From NCBI GenBank assembly GCA_014529385.2, contig CM043956.1, positions 90,536,721 through 90,600,720 of the forward strand: a stretch of DNA of 64,000 nt, written 5' to 3'. Under the pieces are notes generated by a model. It was not told the DNA's origin. It saw nothing but the letters and a program-made list of their open reading frames with translations, and ran no database searches. Positions 1 through 9,289 of the stretch are shown in pieces. Position numbers and translations under genes: made by a program. Numbering within the stretch: the stretch's first letter is position 1; each line of letters begins with the position of its first letter. The stretch comes from Adiantum capillus-veneris (Eukaryota > Streptophyta > Polypodiopsida > Polypodiales > Pteridaceae).

Positions 1-524
1 TTTTGCGACGTATACATGGAGCACTAGTCTGCTCGACGTTGATACTCCATCATTGTAACCGCTTCCGCTATAACACCAACTAATTTGTTAAGGACAAGGT
101 AAGTGACTGATTTCTTCACACATTTTTAATCACAGGCAAAGTGTCATACACATGCACCCTGATATAGTCACATTCACATACATGATAAATCTGCCAAGAT
201 GTCCCTTACGTTACCTCTCTCTCCGAGGGTGTGGTATAAGTACAGTGTTGTACGCTTATAGGATAAGGTAAGACACATACATGGTTTGCACTCGGTTATC
301 TAACGAGGCATACAACACATTTGAATAAGGATTTTTCCTCAGCCCATCATTCTCTCTCTCTCTCTCTCTCTTTCCAACTGCTATGCAGGAAAGGTGAAAA
401 TAGGCATGATTTTGTTGAAATCTTTTTATGTCAATACGGTAACAGGAAGGGCTACGAGGCAACAGGAAGGGCTAAGAGCCATCTATTACCACCTATTTTG
501 AAATGGCTAAGAGCCATCTGTTTG
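1..524. other. Non-coding flank left of the Copia insertion
   Basis: No gene is recognisable. The stretch holds a (TC)n tract at 351-371 and two short direct repeats: an AACAGGAAGGGCTA unit near 442 and 460, and GGCTAAGAGCCATCT near 470 and 507. Short ORFs on both strands show no family signature and run through the simple repeat. It is the left flank of the Copia element that starts at 530. Confidence 0.7.
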
Positions 525-529
525 TAACC
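525..529. repeat. Target-site duplication TAACC, left copy
   Basis: TAACC here and again at 6259-6263 flanks the Copia element exactly. This is direct evidence that the two LTRs belong to one insertion event and that its ends are intact. Confidence 0.95.
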
Positions 530-613
530 TGTTAGGAAATAAGACGTAGCTAAATAGATAATTGAGTAGATTACTTAATGGAGAGAGACAGATTTATATA
601 CACGAGATTATAG

Positions 614-684
<71 letters not shown>

Positions 685-1369
685 CACGATATACGTGGTT
701 CACCCAATCTGGGCTACGTCCACGGGAAAGCAGCCACTCAATGGCTTTAGTACTTCAAAACAAGAAGTAGTTTACAAAGGGATTATACCCTTAATGGAGC
801 TCCCACCTTGCTTCACTCTCACCACCTCACACTCACCTTGTTGCATCAACTTCAAACTATGAAATGTGTGTAGAAATGGCCTCCTTTTATAGGCCAAAAG
901 GGCTGCCCTCTCTTATGAGAGACAACCATGTGTAGCCGCCCTTGTGCGAATAAGTCCAAATCGGACCCTCCAATCTGCCCATGTGTGGCCGCCCTTGAGA
1001 AGACAAGTCCGCTTTTGAATTCGGCCACCGGCCATTGAATTTGGCAACCGGCCACCGGTCATTGACTTTCGACCACCGGCCATTGACTACCGGCCACTGG
1101 CCAACCGACCGGTTGTTTTCCGACCACTTTCTGGCCGTCGTCCGGCCATAATATTCCGGCGAAAAAGAATATTCCGGAAAAAAAAAAGTCTCAGGGGCCT
1201 CCGCCCCCGAGGCCTTTAAAGTTGCCCCTGATTCTTGTCCGTGAAAATTTTGGTTTCTGGTGAGTGATTTTCCTTCACGCACGATGGCTTCTCCTCATAA
1301 TGGGGGCCTTACAAATGTGCGCTTTTACCACAGAAAATTACAAGGGTAAATCAAGCTCCATACTTAACA
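530..1369 (-). repeat. 3' LTR of the Copia element
   Basis: About 840 bp, bounded by TG and CA, matching 5385-6258 almost throughout. It contains a (GA)n tract at about 616-680 and, at about 1021-1110, a degenerate minisatellite built of GGCCA/CCGGCCATTGACT units. The minisatellite and the (GA)n tract account for most of the length difference from the 5' LTR. In element orientation the LTR starts at 1369 and ends at 530. Confidence 0.95.
616..680. repeat. (GA)n microsatellite in the 3' LTR
   Basis: Uninterrupted GA dinucleotides inside the LTR. The matching tract in the other LTR (5473-5561) is longer, so the tract has changed length since insertion. Confidence 0.97.
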
Positions 1370-1380
1370 ATCTCCCACTT
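1370..1380 (-). promoter_or_regulatory. Polypurine tract of the Copia element
   Basis: On the minus strand the sequence AAGTGGGAGAT directly precedes the TGTTAAG start of the 3' LTR. Position and composition fit the plus-strand primer of an LTR retrotransposon. Confidence 0.85.
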
Positions 1381-1429
1381 GGAGGCTGATCTCCAAACCA
1401 AACCTGTGACTGCTTTCCATTCTGGCTTC

Positions 1430-4400
1430 TTATCCTTGAATGCCGATTGAAGATGAGCAAAAGCTCAGCTTCTCCTTGTTGACCACCTTTGTAAACATGT
1501 CTGCAGGATTTTCACTTGTATGCACCTTTCCTAGATTTAGTTGTCCCTCTTCCAAAAGAGTGCGTATGAAGTGATATCTCACCTCAATGTGCTTTGTCCT
1601 TGAATGAAAGGCTGAGTTCTTCGCAAGATGGATAGCGCTTTGGCTATCACTGTACAAGACACAATTGTCTTGTTTGAATCCAAGCTCTTCTAAGAATCTG
1701 TGAAGCCACATAATTTCTTTGCTTGCCTCCGTCATTGCTACATACTCTGCTTCCGTGGTAGAAAGTGAAACCACTTTCTGCAGCTTTGAAGCCCAGCTTA
1801 CTGCTGTGCCTCCAACCGTGAACACATAGCCAATAGTGCTCCTTCGAGTATCTTTGTCACCTGCCATATCTGCATCACCATACCCTTCTAGAAAAATATC
1901 AGTTCCTCCAAAATACAAAGCATTTGTTGTTGTCCCTTTTAGATACCTAAGTATCCACTTCACAGCTTGCCAATGCTCTTTACCTGGGTTGTCCATGAAC
2001 CTACTCACAACTCCCACTGCATGTGCAATGTCTGGCCTTGTCCAGACCATAGCATACATTAGAGAACCTACCGCTACAACATATGGAACTTTAGACATAT
2101 AGGCAATCTCCTCTTGTGTCTTTGGACACATATCCTTCGTTAGTTTAAAATGACTAGCCAAAGGTGTAGAAACTGGTTTTGCATTTTGCATTGCAAACCT
2201 TTCTAGTACCTTCTTGATGTAATCTTCTTGAGATAGCTTTATTGTCTTCTTTGTCCTGTCCCTTGGTATTTTCATACCAAGTATCCTCTTTGCAGCACCT
2301 AAATCTTTCATTGAAAAAGATTTGGACAGCTCCTCTTTTAGGTCTTTGATGTCCTGCATGTTAGCACTTGCAATCAACATGTCATCAACATACAACATTA
2401 GGATGATGAATTTCCCATCTCCCAAATTCTCCGTGTAGACGCAGTGATCCGAGTTGCATCTTGTGAATCCATGATCCAACATCCATCGATCAAACTTCAA
2501 GTACCATTGTCTTGATGCTTGCTTTAAACCATACAAGCTCTTCTTTAATCTGCAAACCATTTTCTCCTTACCTTTTACTTCATACCCCTTTGGTTGAAGC
2601 ATGTAGATTTCCTCCTCTAAGTCACCGTGAGGGAATGCCGTATTTACATCCATTTGCTCGAGATTTAGATCATGAGCAGCCACAAGGCTTAAGACAAGCC
2701 TAATTGAGTTCATTTTTACAACATGAGAAAATATTTCATTGAAGTCAATACCTTTCTTTTGAGAAAAACCTTTTACCACAAGCCTAGACTTGTACCTTTT
2801 CTTCCCACCTTCTTCTTCCTTTAGCTTGTACACCCATTTGTTTTGAAGTGCCCGCTTACCTTTAGACAACTCAACCAACTCCCATGTTTGGTTGCGATGT
2901 AGTGAGTCCATCTCCACTTGCATGCTCTTCGTCCATTCTTCTTTGGATTCATGTTGCATAGCTTCTTCATATGATTTCGGCTCTCCAGAATGTGAGATCA
3001 AGAGATGGTTGAAGGAAGGAACAAACCAATCTGGAGGTCTACTTGCTCTTTTAGATCTTCGGGGAATAGGTTGAGGCTCCTCATTTGGTTGACGTTGTTG
3101 CACATTGTCACCGTTTGCAGTCCTTGAGTCTTCACCGTCCTCAAGCTCCATGTACTCATCACCTGTTTCTTTTGTTTGTTTTCTTTCCAAGTAATCTTTG
3201 TACATATTTTGCTCGTTAAAAATTACATCCCTACTCCTTAATATTTTACCATCTTCAGGATTCCATAGGCGATACCGAAAGTCTCCTTCTCCGTAGCCAA
3301 TGAAGAAACACTTTTTTGACTTTGCATCTAACTTTGATCTTAGGCTTCTATCTATGTGCATGAAAGCCTCACACCCAAACACTTTGAGAAATGCATAATT
3401 CACCGGTTTACCTGTCCATGCCTCTTCTGGAACTCCCCCATCCAATGCCGTTGAGGGTGACTGATTGATTAAGTACACAGACGTACTTACAGCTTCCGCC
3501 CAAAGCTCAAGCGGTAGGCCTACATGTAGCCGCATGCTTCGTGCTCGTTCCATGATTGTCCTGTTCATCCTTTCCGAAATCCCATTTTGTTGAGGTGTCC
3601 TTGGGGTTGTCCTTTGCCTCCAAATGCCATTGCTAGCACAAAAGATTTCAAAAGCTTGGCTGCAATATTCGCCTCCATTGTCGGATCTGAGGCATTTAAC
3701 CTTGGTACCTCTTTCATTCTCCACAAAGGCTTTCCACCTTTGAAATATGGAAAATACATCGGATTTATTCTTCATGACATAAACCCATGTATTTCTAGTC
3801 GCATCGTCTATGAATGTTACATAGTACAATGGGCCACCAAGTGATGGTGTACTTGCAGGACCCCAAACATCAGAATGAACCAACTCAAGTTTTTTATTTT
3901 TTCTTTCATTTCTTGATTTTTGAAATTTTACCCTCTTTTGTTTACCATAAACACAATCTTCACAGAACTCTAAGTCCACTTCTTTCAAACCTGGTAGAAG
4001 CTTCTTTGTTTGAAGGATTTGCATTCCTTTGGCACTCATATGCCCAAGTCGGTAGTGCCACACCGCACTGTCAACTTCTGTAGTTGCTGCACAAGCTGAA
4101 GGTTGCGTGCTAACAGTACACAAGTAAAGTGTACCGACTTTTTCACCCTTGGCAACCACCAAAGATTCCTTTGAGATCTTCCACCGTTTGTTTCCGAATG
4201 CAATGTTGTGACCTTCATCGTCCAATTGTCCTGTAGAGATCAAATTTTTGCGAAGAGAAGGAATATGCCTAACATCTTTAAGCTTCCATTCATTTCCGTT
4301 AGCAGTTTTGACAGAAACTGTACCTTTACCGACAATCTCACAAGCTTCATCATCTCCCAAGTATACATACCCAAAATTACCTTTGGTGTAGTCTTGGAAA

Positions 4401-5320
4401 TGTTGCTTGTGTGGTGTCGCATGGAATGAAGCCCCGGAATCTACTATCCAGGAATTAGACACATTGTCTAATGAGAGAATTAGAGCATCTTGCTCTACTT
4501 TACCTGCCACATTGGCCTTCGATGTTGGCTTGTTGTCTTGAGACTCTGTCTCCTTCTTCGTCTTGGACCAGCAATCCTTCTTGACGTGGCCCTTCTTGCC
4601 GCAGTTCCAACATTCAAGAACTGACTTTGTGCGTGACTTGCTCCGCCTTGAGCGATCACGACCCTTTTGGTTTTTGAACCTCTCCTTAAGCCTTCCTCTT
4701 GTTTCCACTGATAGTGCACCACTTGATGATTCTCCTGTGCTTCTCCTTCGCATTTCCTCGCTTAGGAGAACACCCACAACATCATCAAACTTAAGAGTAT
4801 TTGTGCAAGAGATAGAATTACTTACAGCCATCACAAGGTTGTCCCAACTATCCGGTAGAGATGATAGTATAAGGAGAGCTCGCACTTCGTCATCGAAATT
4901 GATTTTCACTGATCGAAGTTGACTTATGTTTGTGTTAAAGTCATTTAGGTGTTCTGCAACTGAACCATTCTTTGCCATCTTTAGATTGAACAAGCGCTTC
5001 ATAAGAAATACCTTATTGGATGCCGATGGTTTCTCATAGAAGTTGTCAAGTGACTTCATCAAGTCCTCCGTGGTCTTCATCTCCGAAACATTGAAGGCCA
5101 CCATTGACGCCAAGCTTAACCGGATTGTTCCCAGTGCCTTTCGATCAAGGACAATCCATGCTTCATTTGCCATTGTTGCGGGCTTCTTTGCAAGACCGCC
5201 TAGTGGAAAATAGAGGTCCTTCTGGTAGAGATAGTCTTCAATCTGCATCTTCCAATGTTGGTAGTTTTTGCCGTTGAACTTCTCAATCTTGAGCTTCCCT
5301 TCCTCCGCCATAACTCCCAC
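1430..5320 (-). CDS. Intact Copia gag-pol polyprotein, 1296 aa
   Basis: Single open frame with the full Copia set. The gag N-terminus (about residues 10-200) resembles the UBN2-type gag. A zinc knuckle CWNCGKKGHVKKDC lies at about 236-249. The protease active site is WIVDSGAS at about 290. A pre-integrase HYRLGHMS block is at about 418, followed by the integrase core with D (FIDDAT), D (RSDNGGEY) and E (GISERMN). The reverse transcriptase carries LYVDDM at about 976. RNase H contains STTEAEYVAMTEASKE and the C-terminal block ENPADMFTKVV. The ATG at 5320 lies about 50 bp downstream of the primer site, as expected. No frameshift or stop is present, so the element may be able to encode functional proteins; activity itself cannot be judged from sequence. 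One possible oddity is FSHVVKM where many relatives have FSPVVKM. Confidence 0.97.
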   Translation of the reverse strand: MGVMAEEGKLKIEKFNGKNYQHWKMQIEDYLYQKDLYFPLGGLAKKPATMANEAWIVLDRKALGTIRLSLASMVAFNVSEMKTTEDLMKSLDNFYEKPSASNKVFLMKRLFNLKMAKNGSVAEHLNDFNTNISQLRSVKINFDDEVRALLILSSLPDSWDNLVMAVSNSISCTNTLKFDDVVGVLLSEEMRRRSTGESSSGALSVETRGRLKERFKNQKGRDRSRRSKSRTKSVLECWNCGKKGHVKKDCWSKTKKETESQDNKPTSKANVAGKVEQDALILSLDNVSNSWIVDSGASFHATPHKQHFQDYTKGNFGYVYLGDDEACEIVGKGTVSVKTANGNEWKLKDVRHIPSLRKNLISTGQLDDEGHNIAFGNKRWKISKESLVVAKGEKVGTLYLCTVSTQPSACAATTEVDSAVWHYRLGHMSAKGMQILQTKKLLPGLKEVDLEFCEDCVYGKQKRVKFQKSRNERKNKKLELVHSDVWGPASTPSLGGPLYYVTFIDDATRNTWVYVMKNKSDVFSIFQRWKAFVENERGTKVKCLRSDNGGEYCSQAFEIFCASNGIWRQRTTPRTPQQNGISERMNRTIMERARSMRLHVGLPLELWAEAVSTSVYLINQSPSTALDGGVPEEAWTGKPVNYAFLKVFGCEAFMHIDRSLRSKLDAKSKKCFFIGYGEGDFRYRLWNPEDGKILRSRDVIFNEQNMYKDYLERKQTKETGDEYMELEDGEDSRTANGDNVQQRQPNEEPQPIPRRSKRASRPPDWFVPSFNHLLISHSGEPKSYEEAMQHESKEEWTKSMQVEMDSLHRNQTWELVELSKGKRALQNKWVYKLKEEEGGKKRYKSRLVVKGFSQKKGIDFNEIFSHVVKMNSIRLVLSLVAAHDLNLEQMDVNTAFPHGDLEEEIYMLQPKGYEVKGKEKMVCRLKKSLYGLKQASRQWYLKFDRWMLDHGFTRCNSDHCVYTENLGDGKFIILMLYVDDMLIASANMQDIKDLKEELSKSFSMKDLGAAKRILGMKIPRDRTKKTIKLSQEDYIKKVLERFAMQNAKPVSTPLASHFKLTKDMCPKTQEEIAYMSKVPYVVAVGSLMYAMVWTRPDIAHAVGVVSRFMDNPGKEHWQAVKWILRYLKGTTTNALYFGGTDIFLEGYGDADMAGDKDTRRSTIGYVFTVGGTAVSWASKLQKVVSLSTTEAEYVAMTEASKEIMWLHRFLEELGFKQDNCVLYSDSQSAIHLAKNSAFHSRTKHIEVRYHFIRTLLEEGQLNLGKVHTSENPADMFTKVVNKEKLSFCSSSIGIQG

Positions 5321-5370
5321 TCAATTCAAGGAATCCTTTCCTTGAGATAATTTAGCTACGAGCAAACCTT

Positions 5371-5382
5371 GCTCTGATACCA
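5371..5382 (-). promoter_or_regulatory. Primer-binding site, initiator Met-tRNA type
   Basis: On the minus strand TGGTATCAGAGC begins two bases after the end of the 5' LTR. This is the usual Copia primer site complementary to the 3' end of plant initiator Met-tRNA. Confidence 0.95.
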
Positions 5383-5384
5383 GT

Positions 5385-5468
5385 TGTTAGGAAATAAGAC
5401 GTAGCTAAATAGATAATTGAGTAGATTACTTAATGGAGAGAGACAGATTTATATACACGAGATTATAG

Positions 5469-5565
<97 letters not shown>

Positions 5566-6258
5566 CACGATATACGTGGTTCACCCAATCTGGGCTACGT
5601 CCACGGGAAAGCAGCCACTCAATGGCTTTAGTACTTCAAAACAAGAAGTAGTTTACAAAGGGATTATACCCTTAATGGAGCTCCCGCCTTGTTTCACTCT
5701 CACCACCTCACACTCACCTTGTTGCATCAACTTCACACTATGAAATGTGTGTAGAAATGGCCTCCTTGTATAGGCCAAAAGGGCTGCCCTCTCTTATGAG
5801 AGACAGCCATGTGTAGCCGCCCTTATGCGAATAAGTCCAAATCGGACCCTCCAATCCGCCCATGTGTGGCCGCCCTTGAGAAGATAAGTTCGCTTTTGAA
5901 TTCGGCCACCGGCCATTGACTTCCGACCACCGGCCACCGGCCATTGACTTCCGACCACTAGCCATCGGCCATTGACTACCGTCCACCGACCAACCGACCG
6001 GTTGTTTTCCGACCACTTTCCGGCCGTCGTCTGGCCATAATATTCCGGCGAAAAAGAATATTCTGGCAAAAAAAAAAGTCTCGGGGCCCTCCGTCCCTGA
6101 GGCCTTTAAAGTTGCCCTTGGTTCTTGTCCGTAAAATTTTGGTTTCCGGTGAGTGATTTTCCTTCACGCACGATGGCTTCTCCTCATAATGGGGGCCTTA
6201 CAAATGTGCGCTTTTACCACATAAAATTACAAGGCTAAATCAGGCTCCATACTTAACA
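5385..6258 (-). repeat. 5' LTR of the Copia element
   Basis: About 874 bp with TG/CA ends, partner of 530-1369. It holds a longer (GA)n tract (5473-5561) and an expanded GGCCACCGGCCATTGAC minisatellite (about 5900-6000). In a sample of roughly 350 aligned bases outside the repeats I counted about nine substitutions against the other LTR, so divergence is a few percent. Confidence 0.95.
5473..5561. repeat. (GA)n microsatellite in the 5' LTR
   Basis: Pure GA tract, about 24 bases longer than the homologous tract in the 3' LTR. Confidence 0.97.
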
Positions 6259-6263
6259 TAACC
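6259..6263. repeat. Target-site duplication TAACC, right copy
   Basis: Partner of 525-529. The pre-insertion sequence would read across a single TAACC into the sequence that follows 6263. Confidence 0.95.
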
Positions 6264-8610
6264 CATCAGTGATTGCTTTCAAGATCGAACGAATCTCTTC
6301 AGTTGAGTACCCATTGATTTCAATGGACAAACAAGCATCTTGCCATTATTAATTTTTTTGGGTGTTATTTTAGCACTACGCACTTTGAGTGTGAAGATCA
6401 AGTTGAGCTTTTGAAAGTCTCAAACTTGAAAATGCGTCTCTCTACCAAGGTGTATAGATGAAGCAAGCAATTCAGACAGCACGGCTGTTCACAAAACTCC
6501 TCAATTATGGATTTTGAGTCTATACAAGATCCGGTTTTGAGTCTAGACAAGATCCGGTTGTGAATACGATTCCAACTTGAGTGGATCTTCTATTTTATCT
6601 ATAGCACTAAGAGTGTTTGTATGACTCCAGTTTTGGGATAAGACCCAGCTTGTGATTAGTAAATCAATTATTCACTGTGATGGTCAATTATTGGAATCTT
6701 CACACCTGCACTTCCAAGGAAAGAAATCCATAAGCTGCCAAGAGCTCGTGGATAATTTCAGCTTCCAGAGTTGACTTAAGATACCATCAGCTGCTAGTTG
6801 AGTAGTTTTTGTGCAACGTTTAACCAAGGGGTTTGACAAGGCTGATTTTAACCAAGGGATCCGGTTTGCAAAGGAAACACCTAGGGTTCCATGTGCAATA
6901 CTACTTGCTTTTCACTAATTTTCAATTAGTGTTCCTAGGCCTTTGCCGACGGAAAATTTGGGTAGGTGCTTTTCACTCTGCTACAGGTACGCATCTGTTT
7001 TGGTTTTGTTTCTTTTGGTTTGTTTTTTCTACGTAGGATGCATATCCATTATTGCTCTTCAGAGAGATGACAAGGTCATGTAAGAGCCAAAGAAATTTGG
7101 GCTATAGTATCGAAAATAAGTTTTTGCATCATGCAGTTATAGACCCACTTGTAGGGTTTATTTGGCACATGTTGTCACATGGGATACAACATGGTCTAGG
7201 GACTCAAGGAGTTTGGTTTAGCCAGTGTGGAGCAAGGCTAATGAGGGTCCCTCTCATTCCCATTGTAGAGCATTTGGAGTTACCTGCACACACAAGTACA
7301 TCTTGTAATTGTAAGTTGTTCTTTTTTTAAGACATCCTTAGTTGAGACATATTCCACATGTGGCGAATATGAGTCTCTAGGATTGACACTGGCGCCACCT
7401 ATTTTAAGTATGTGTCACGACAAAGTCCCTAGGTGCTGGTCAAATTTGTTTTCTAGACCATTTTCAGCATGACGTATCGGGAGCAATTTCACTGGCCAAA
7501 AATTGTTGGATACTTACAATGACTTATTAAGGTACAAAATGCTGTTAAACAACATTATAGATGGTTGTTTATACATATGGCAAGGCTATGAGTTGTTAAT
7601 GAAAAAGTTTCATTGTTTGGACCTAGAAGTGACTTCTGTTTCACCTTCTATTATGGTTCAAACATTTCAGCATGGCTTGCAAATGATGCAATAGTTTCTT
7701 TTTGTAACTATTTACACTCCTCTTCAATGTGTGCTAGACGCATCACATTCACCATAAGTATTGGTAGGGACGATTATGGATATACAGGTTCAAAACTGTT
7801 TTTGCTAAATGCATGCACACTAGGTGATATGGGCCCTAGTCTTTAGCAAAGACTTATTTGGAATGGCATGCGTATTCATCAAGTTGTTGCTATGAAGCAT
7901 TTTGCACTCTATGTGTAGTATTTCTATGCGATTACTTTTGGGTCTACCACTCACCAATAGAGGTCATGGCTTGGTTTGGGTGCTTGTGGATATTTCAAGT
8001 TAACCACAATGGTTATTCAGGACATTGTTGATTCCTCAACAATGTTGTACGATTTTGTGATCCCCGTTTACCAGTCATCTGGGAAGACTGTCTATAAACC
8101 ATGCAGGAAACCCATCTCAGTACTGTCAGTTATCCAAGGGGATAGGCAGATTACAAAGTGTAAGCTTGTGCTAAAGGATATGCAAACTGCGTACATTAGC
8201 ACCAAACAATCCAATTAATAAGTATTCTTTGCTCTACTTGGAGTTTGCTTACCATAAGATAAAGCATGTTTGCGACTAGGTTTAGTCTCTTCATGTATAA
8301 GTCAGGTTCTCAACCTTGAACACTAGTTATGGTGGAGTTGTTTACTGATGAATTTGAGAACAAGTCAAGGACTTACACTTGGCTGATGAGTTATGTCAGC
8401 AAGTCACCTTCAAGGAAAGTGAAAAGCGGTACTCTTTCAGTTACATCTTTGTTGTGATAACTCGTTTAGCATGCTCATGTGGGTTCTAAATGAAGTCTAC
8501 ACACTATGATTGGATTGGAACCGGTAACAAGATGGTTGCAAATGGACAACAATGTGTAAAATTAAGATGTTATTCTTAATTTCATTGGACCTCGTACTGC
8601 ACCATGTGTC
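6264..8610. other. Non-coding stretch, no gene recognised
   Basis: Several short open frames are present, for example 7976-8218 on the plus strand, but none shows a family motif and none is long. There is a small perfect hairpin at 6913-6931 (CACTAATT, three-base loop, AATTAGTG). The composition and the downstream context suggest decayed retroelement sequence, but I cannot assign it. Confidence 0.6.
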
Positions 8611-8614
8611 AGTC

Positions 8615-8705
8615 AAACAAATAGCTGGATCCATGAGGGATACCACTATGGAAAACATTAGTGTATCATCACTCTTGTTTTCGAGGATGAAAACACTTCT
8701 CTAAG
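8615..8705 (+). pseudogene. Possible 3' end of a decayed Ty3 element
   Basis: The plus strand reads VFEDENTSLRGK and then a stop, next to a purine-rich run AAGGGGGAAG and a TGTCAGGCC start. Plant Ty3 elements often end in this way: the last residues of pol, then a polypurine tract, then the LTR. The upstream sequence is too decayed to confirm it. Confidence 0.3.
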
Positions 8706-9070
8706 GGGGAAGTAATGTCAGGCCAAGGGCTAGAAGGCACGGCCCGACCTAGGGGGGTCAGGGACCTAGGCCAAGGGCCGGATTGAAGGCGTGGATAGGG
8801 GATCCATTTAGGGCAAAGGGCCATGGGCCCTCCTATAAAGGTTGGCTGGGAGGAGGATCCAGTATTCAGTCTCCCTGGCCTTTCACAGGGGAAGTAATGT
8901 CAGGCCAAAGGCTAGAGGGCACGGCCCGGCCTGGGGGGTCAGGGACCTAGGCCAACGGCCGCACTGAAGGGGTAGACAGGGGATCCATTTAGGGCAAAGG
9001 GCCATGGGCCCTCCTATAAAGGTTGGCTAGGAGGAGGATCTAGTATTCAGTCTCCCCTTGGCCTTCCAGA
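8706..9070 (+). repeat. 182-bp direct tandem repeat, two copies, with a TATA-like motif
   Basis: Copy 1 is 8706-8887 and copy 2 is 8888-9070. Both begin GGGGAAGTAATGTCAGGCC and contain GGGCCCTCCTATAAAGGTTGG. They differ at a modest number of positions. Each copy starts with what looks like the end of a polypurine tract followed by a TG LTR start, and each has a TATA-like CCTATAAAGG. They may be a duplicated LTR fragment of a Ty3 element; no full LTR is present. Confidence 0.85.
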
Positions 9071-9079
9071 GGCTTTACT

Positions 9080-9262
9080 TATTTGGAAGGTATTTTTGAG
9101 TTGTAATTGATTTAAAGTGGATCTTCACATAAGCAACCTTGAATATGTGGCAAAGGCATTGGGTAGAACTATTGCATAGTATGACTTTGAAATTATCTAT
9201 CAACCTGGAAAGGAAAACGTGGTTGTAGTTTCACTCAGTCAAAAACCGGCTTGTTATATTCC
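9080..9262 (+). pseudogene. Decayed Ty3 RNase H fragment
   Basis: The plus strand reads YDFEIIYQPGKENVVVVSLSQKPA at about 9178-9255 in pieces. It matches the C-terminal block of the Ty3/Gypsy RNase H, where the usual form is PGKxNVVADALSR. The preceding bases (ALGRTIA) fit the same domain. An in-frame stop is present before YDFEI. No reverse transcriptase lies directly upstream, so it is a fragment. The Copia sequence begins only about 30 bp downstream, so two different element types are joined here. Confidence 0.65.
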
Positions 9263-9289
9263 TTATATGTCTCTTCTGTGAAAGAAAAT

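Larger units (their letters stand above)
530..6258 (-). mobile_element. Full-length Ty1/Copia LTR retrotransposon
   Basis: A complete 5.7-kb element on the minus strand. It has two LTRs (530-1369 and 5385-6258) that begin TGTTA and end TAACA, an initiator-Met primer site inside the 5' LTR, a polypurine tract inside the 3' LTR, and one uninterrupted gag-pol frame. The same five bases, TAACC, occur immediately outside both ends (525-529 and 6259-6263), which is the expected target-site duplication. The LTRs differ by a few percent plus changes in simple-repeat length, so the insertion is fairly recent. Domain order (gag, protease, integrase, reverse transcriptase, RNase H) is the Copia order. 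The gag and protein style resemble the TNT1-94/Tork group; that lineage call is an inference. Confidence 0.97.

Noticed and set aside
3565-4083. ORFs antisense to the Copia gag-pol
   Set aside because: They are shadows of the 1296-aa frame, which has all the domain evidence.
6264-8610. Assigning the 6.3-8.6 kb stretch to a specific retroelement
   Set aside because: Short frames look faintly element-like but no motif is clear enough to name.
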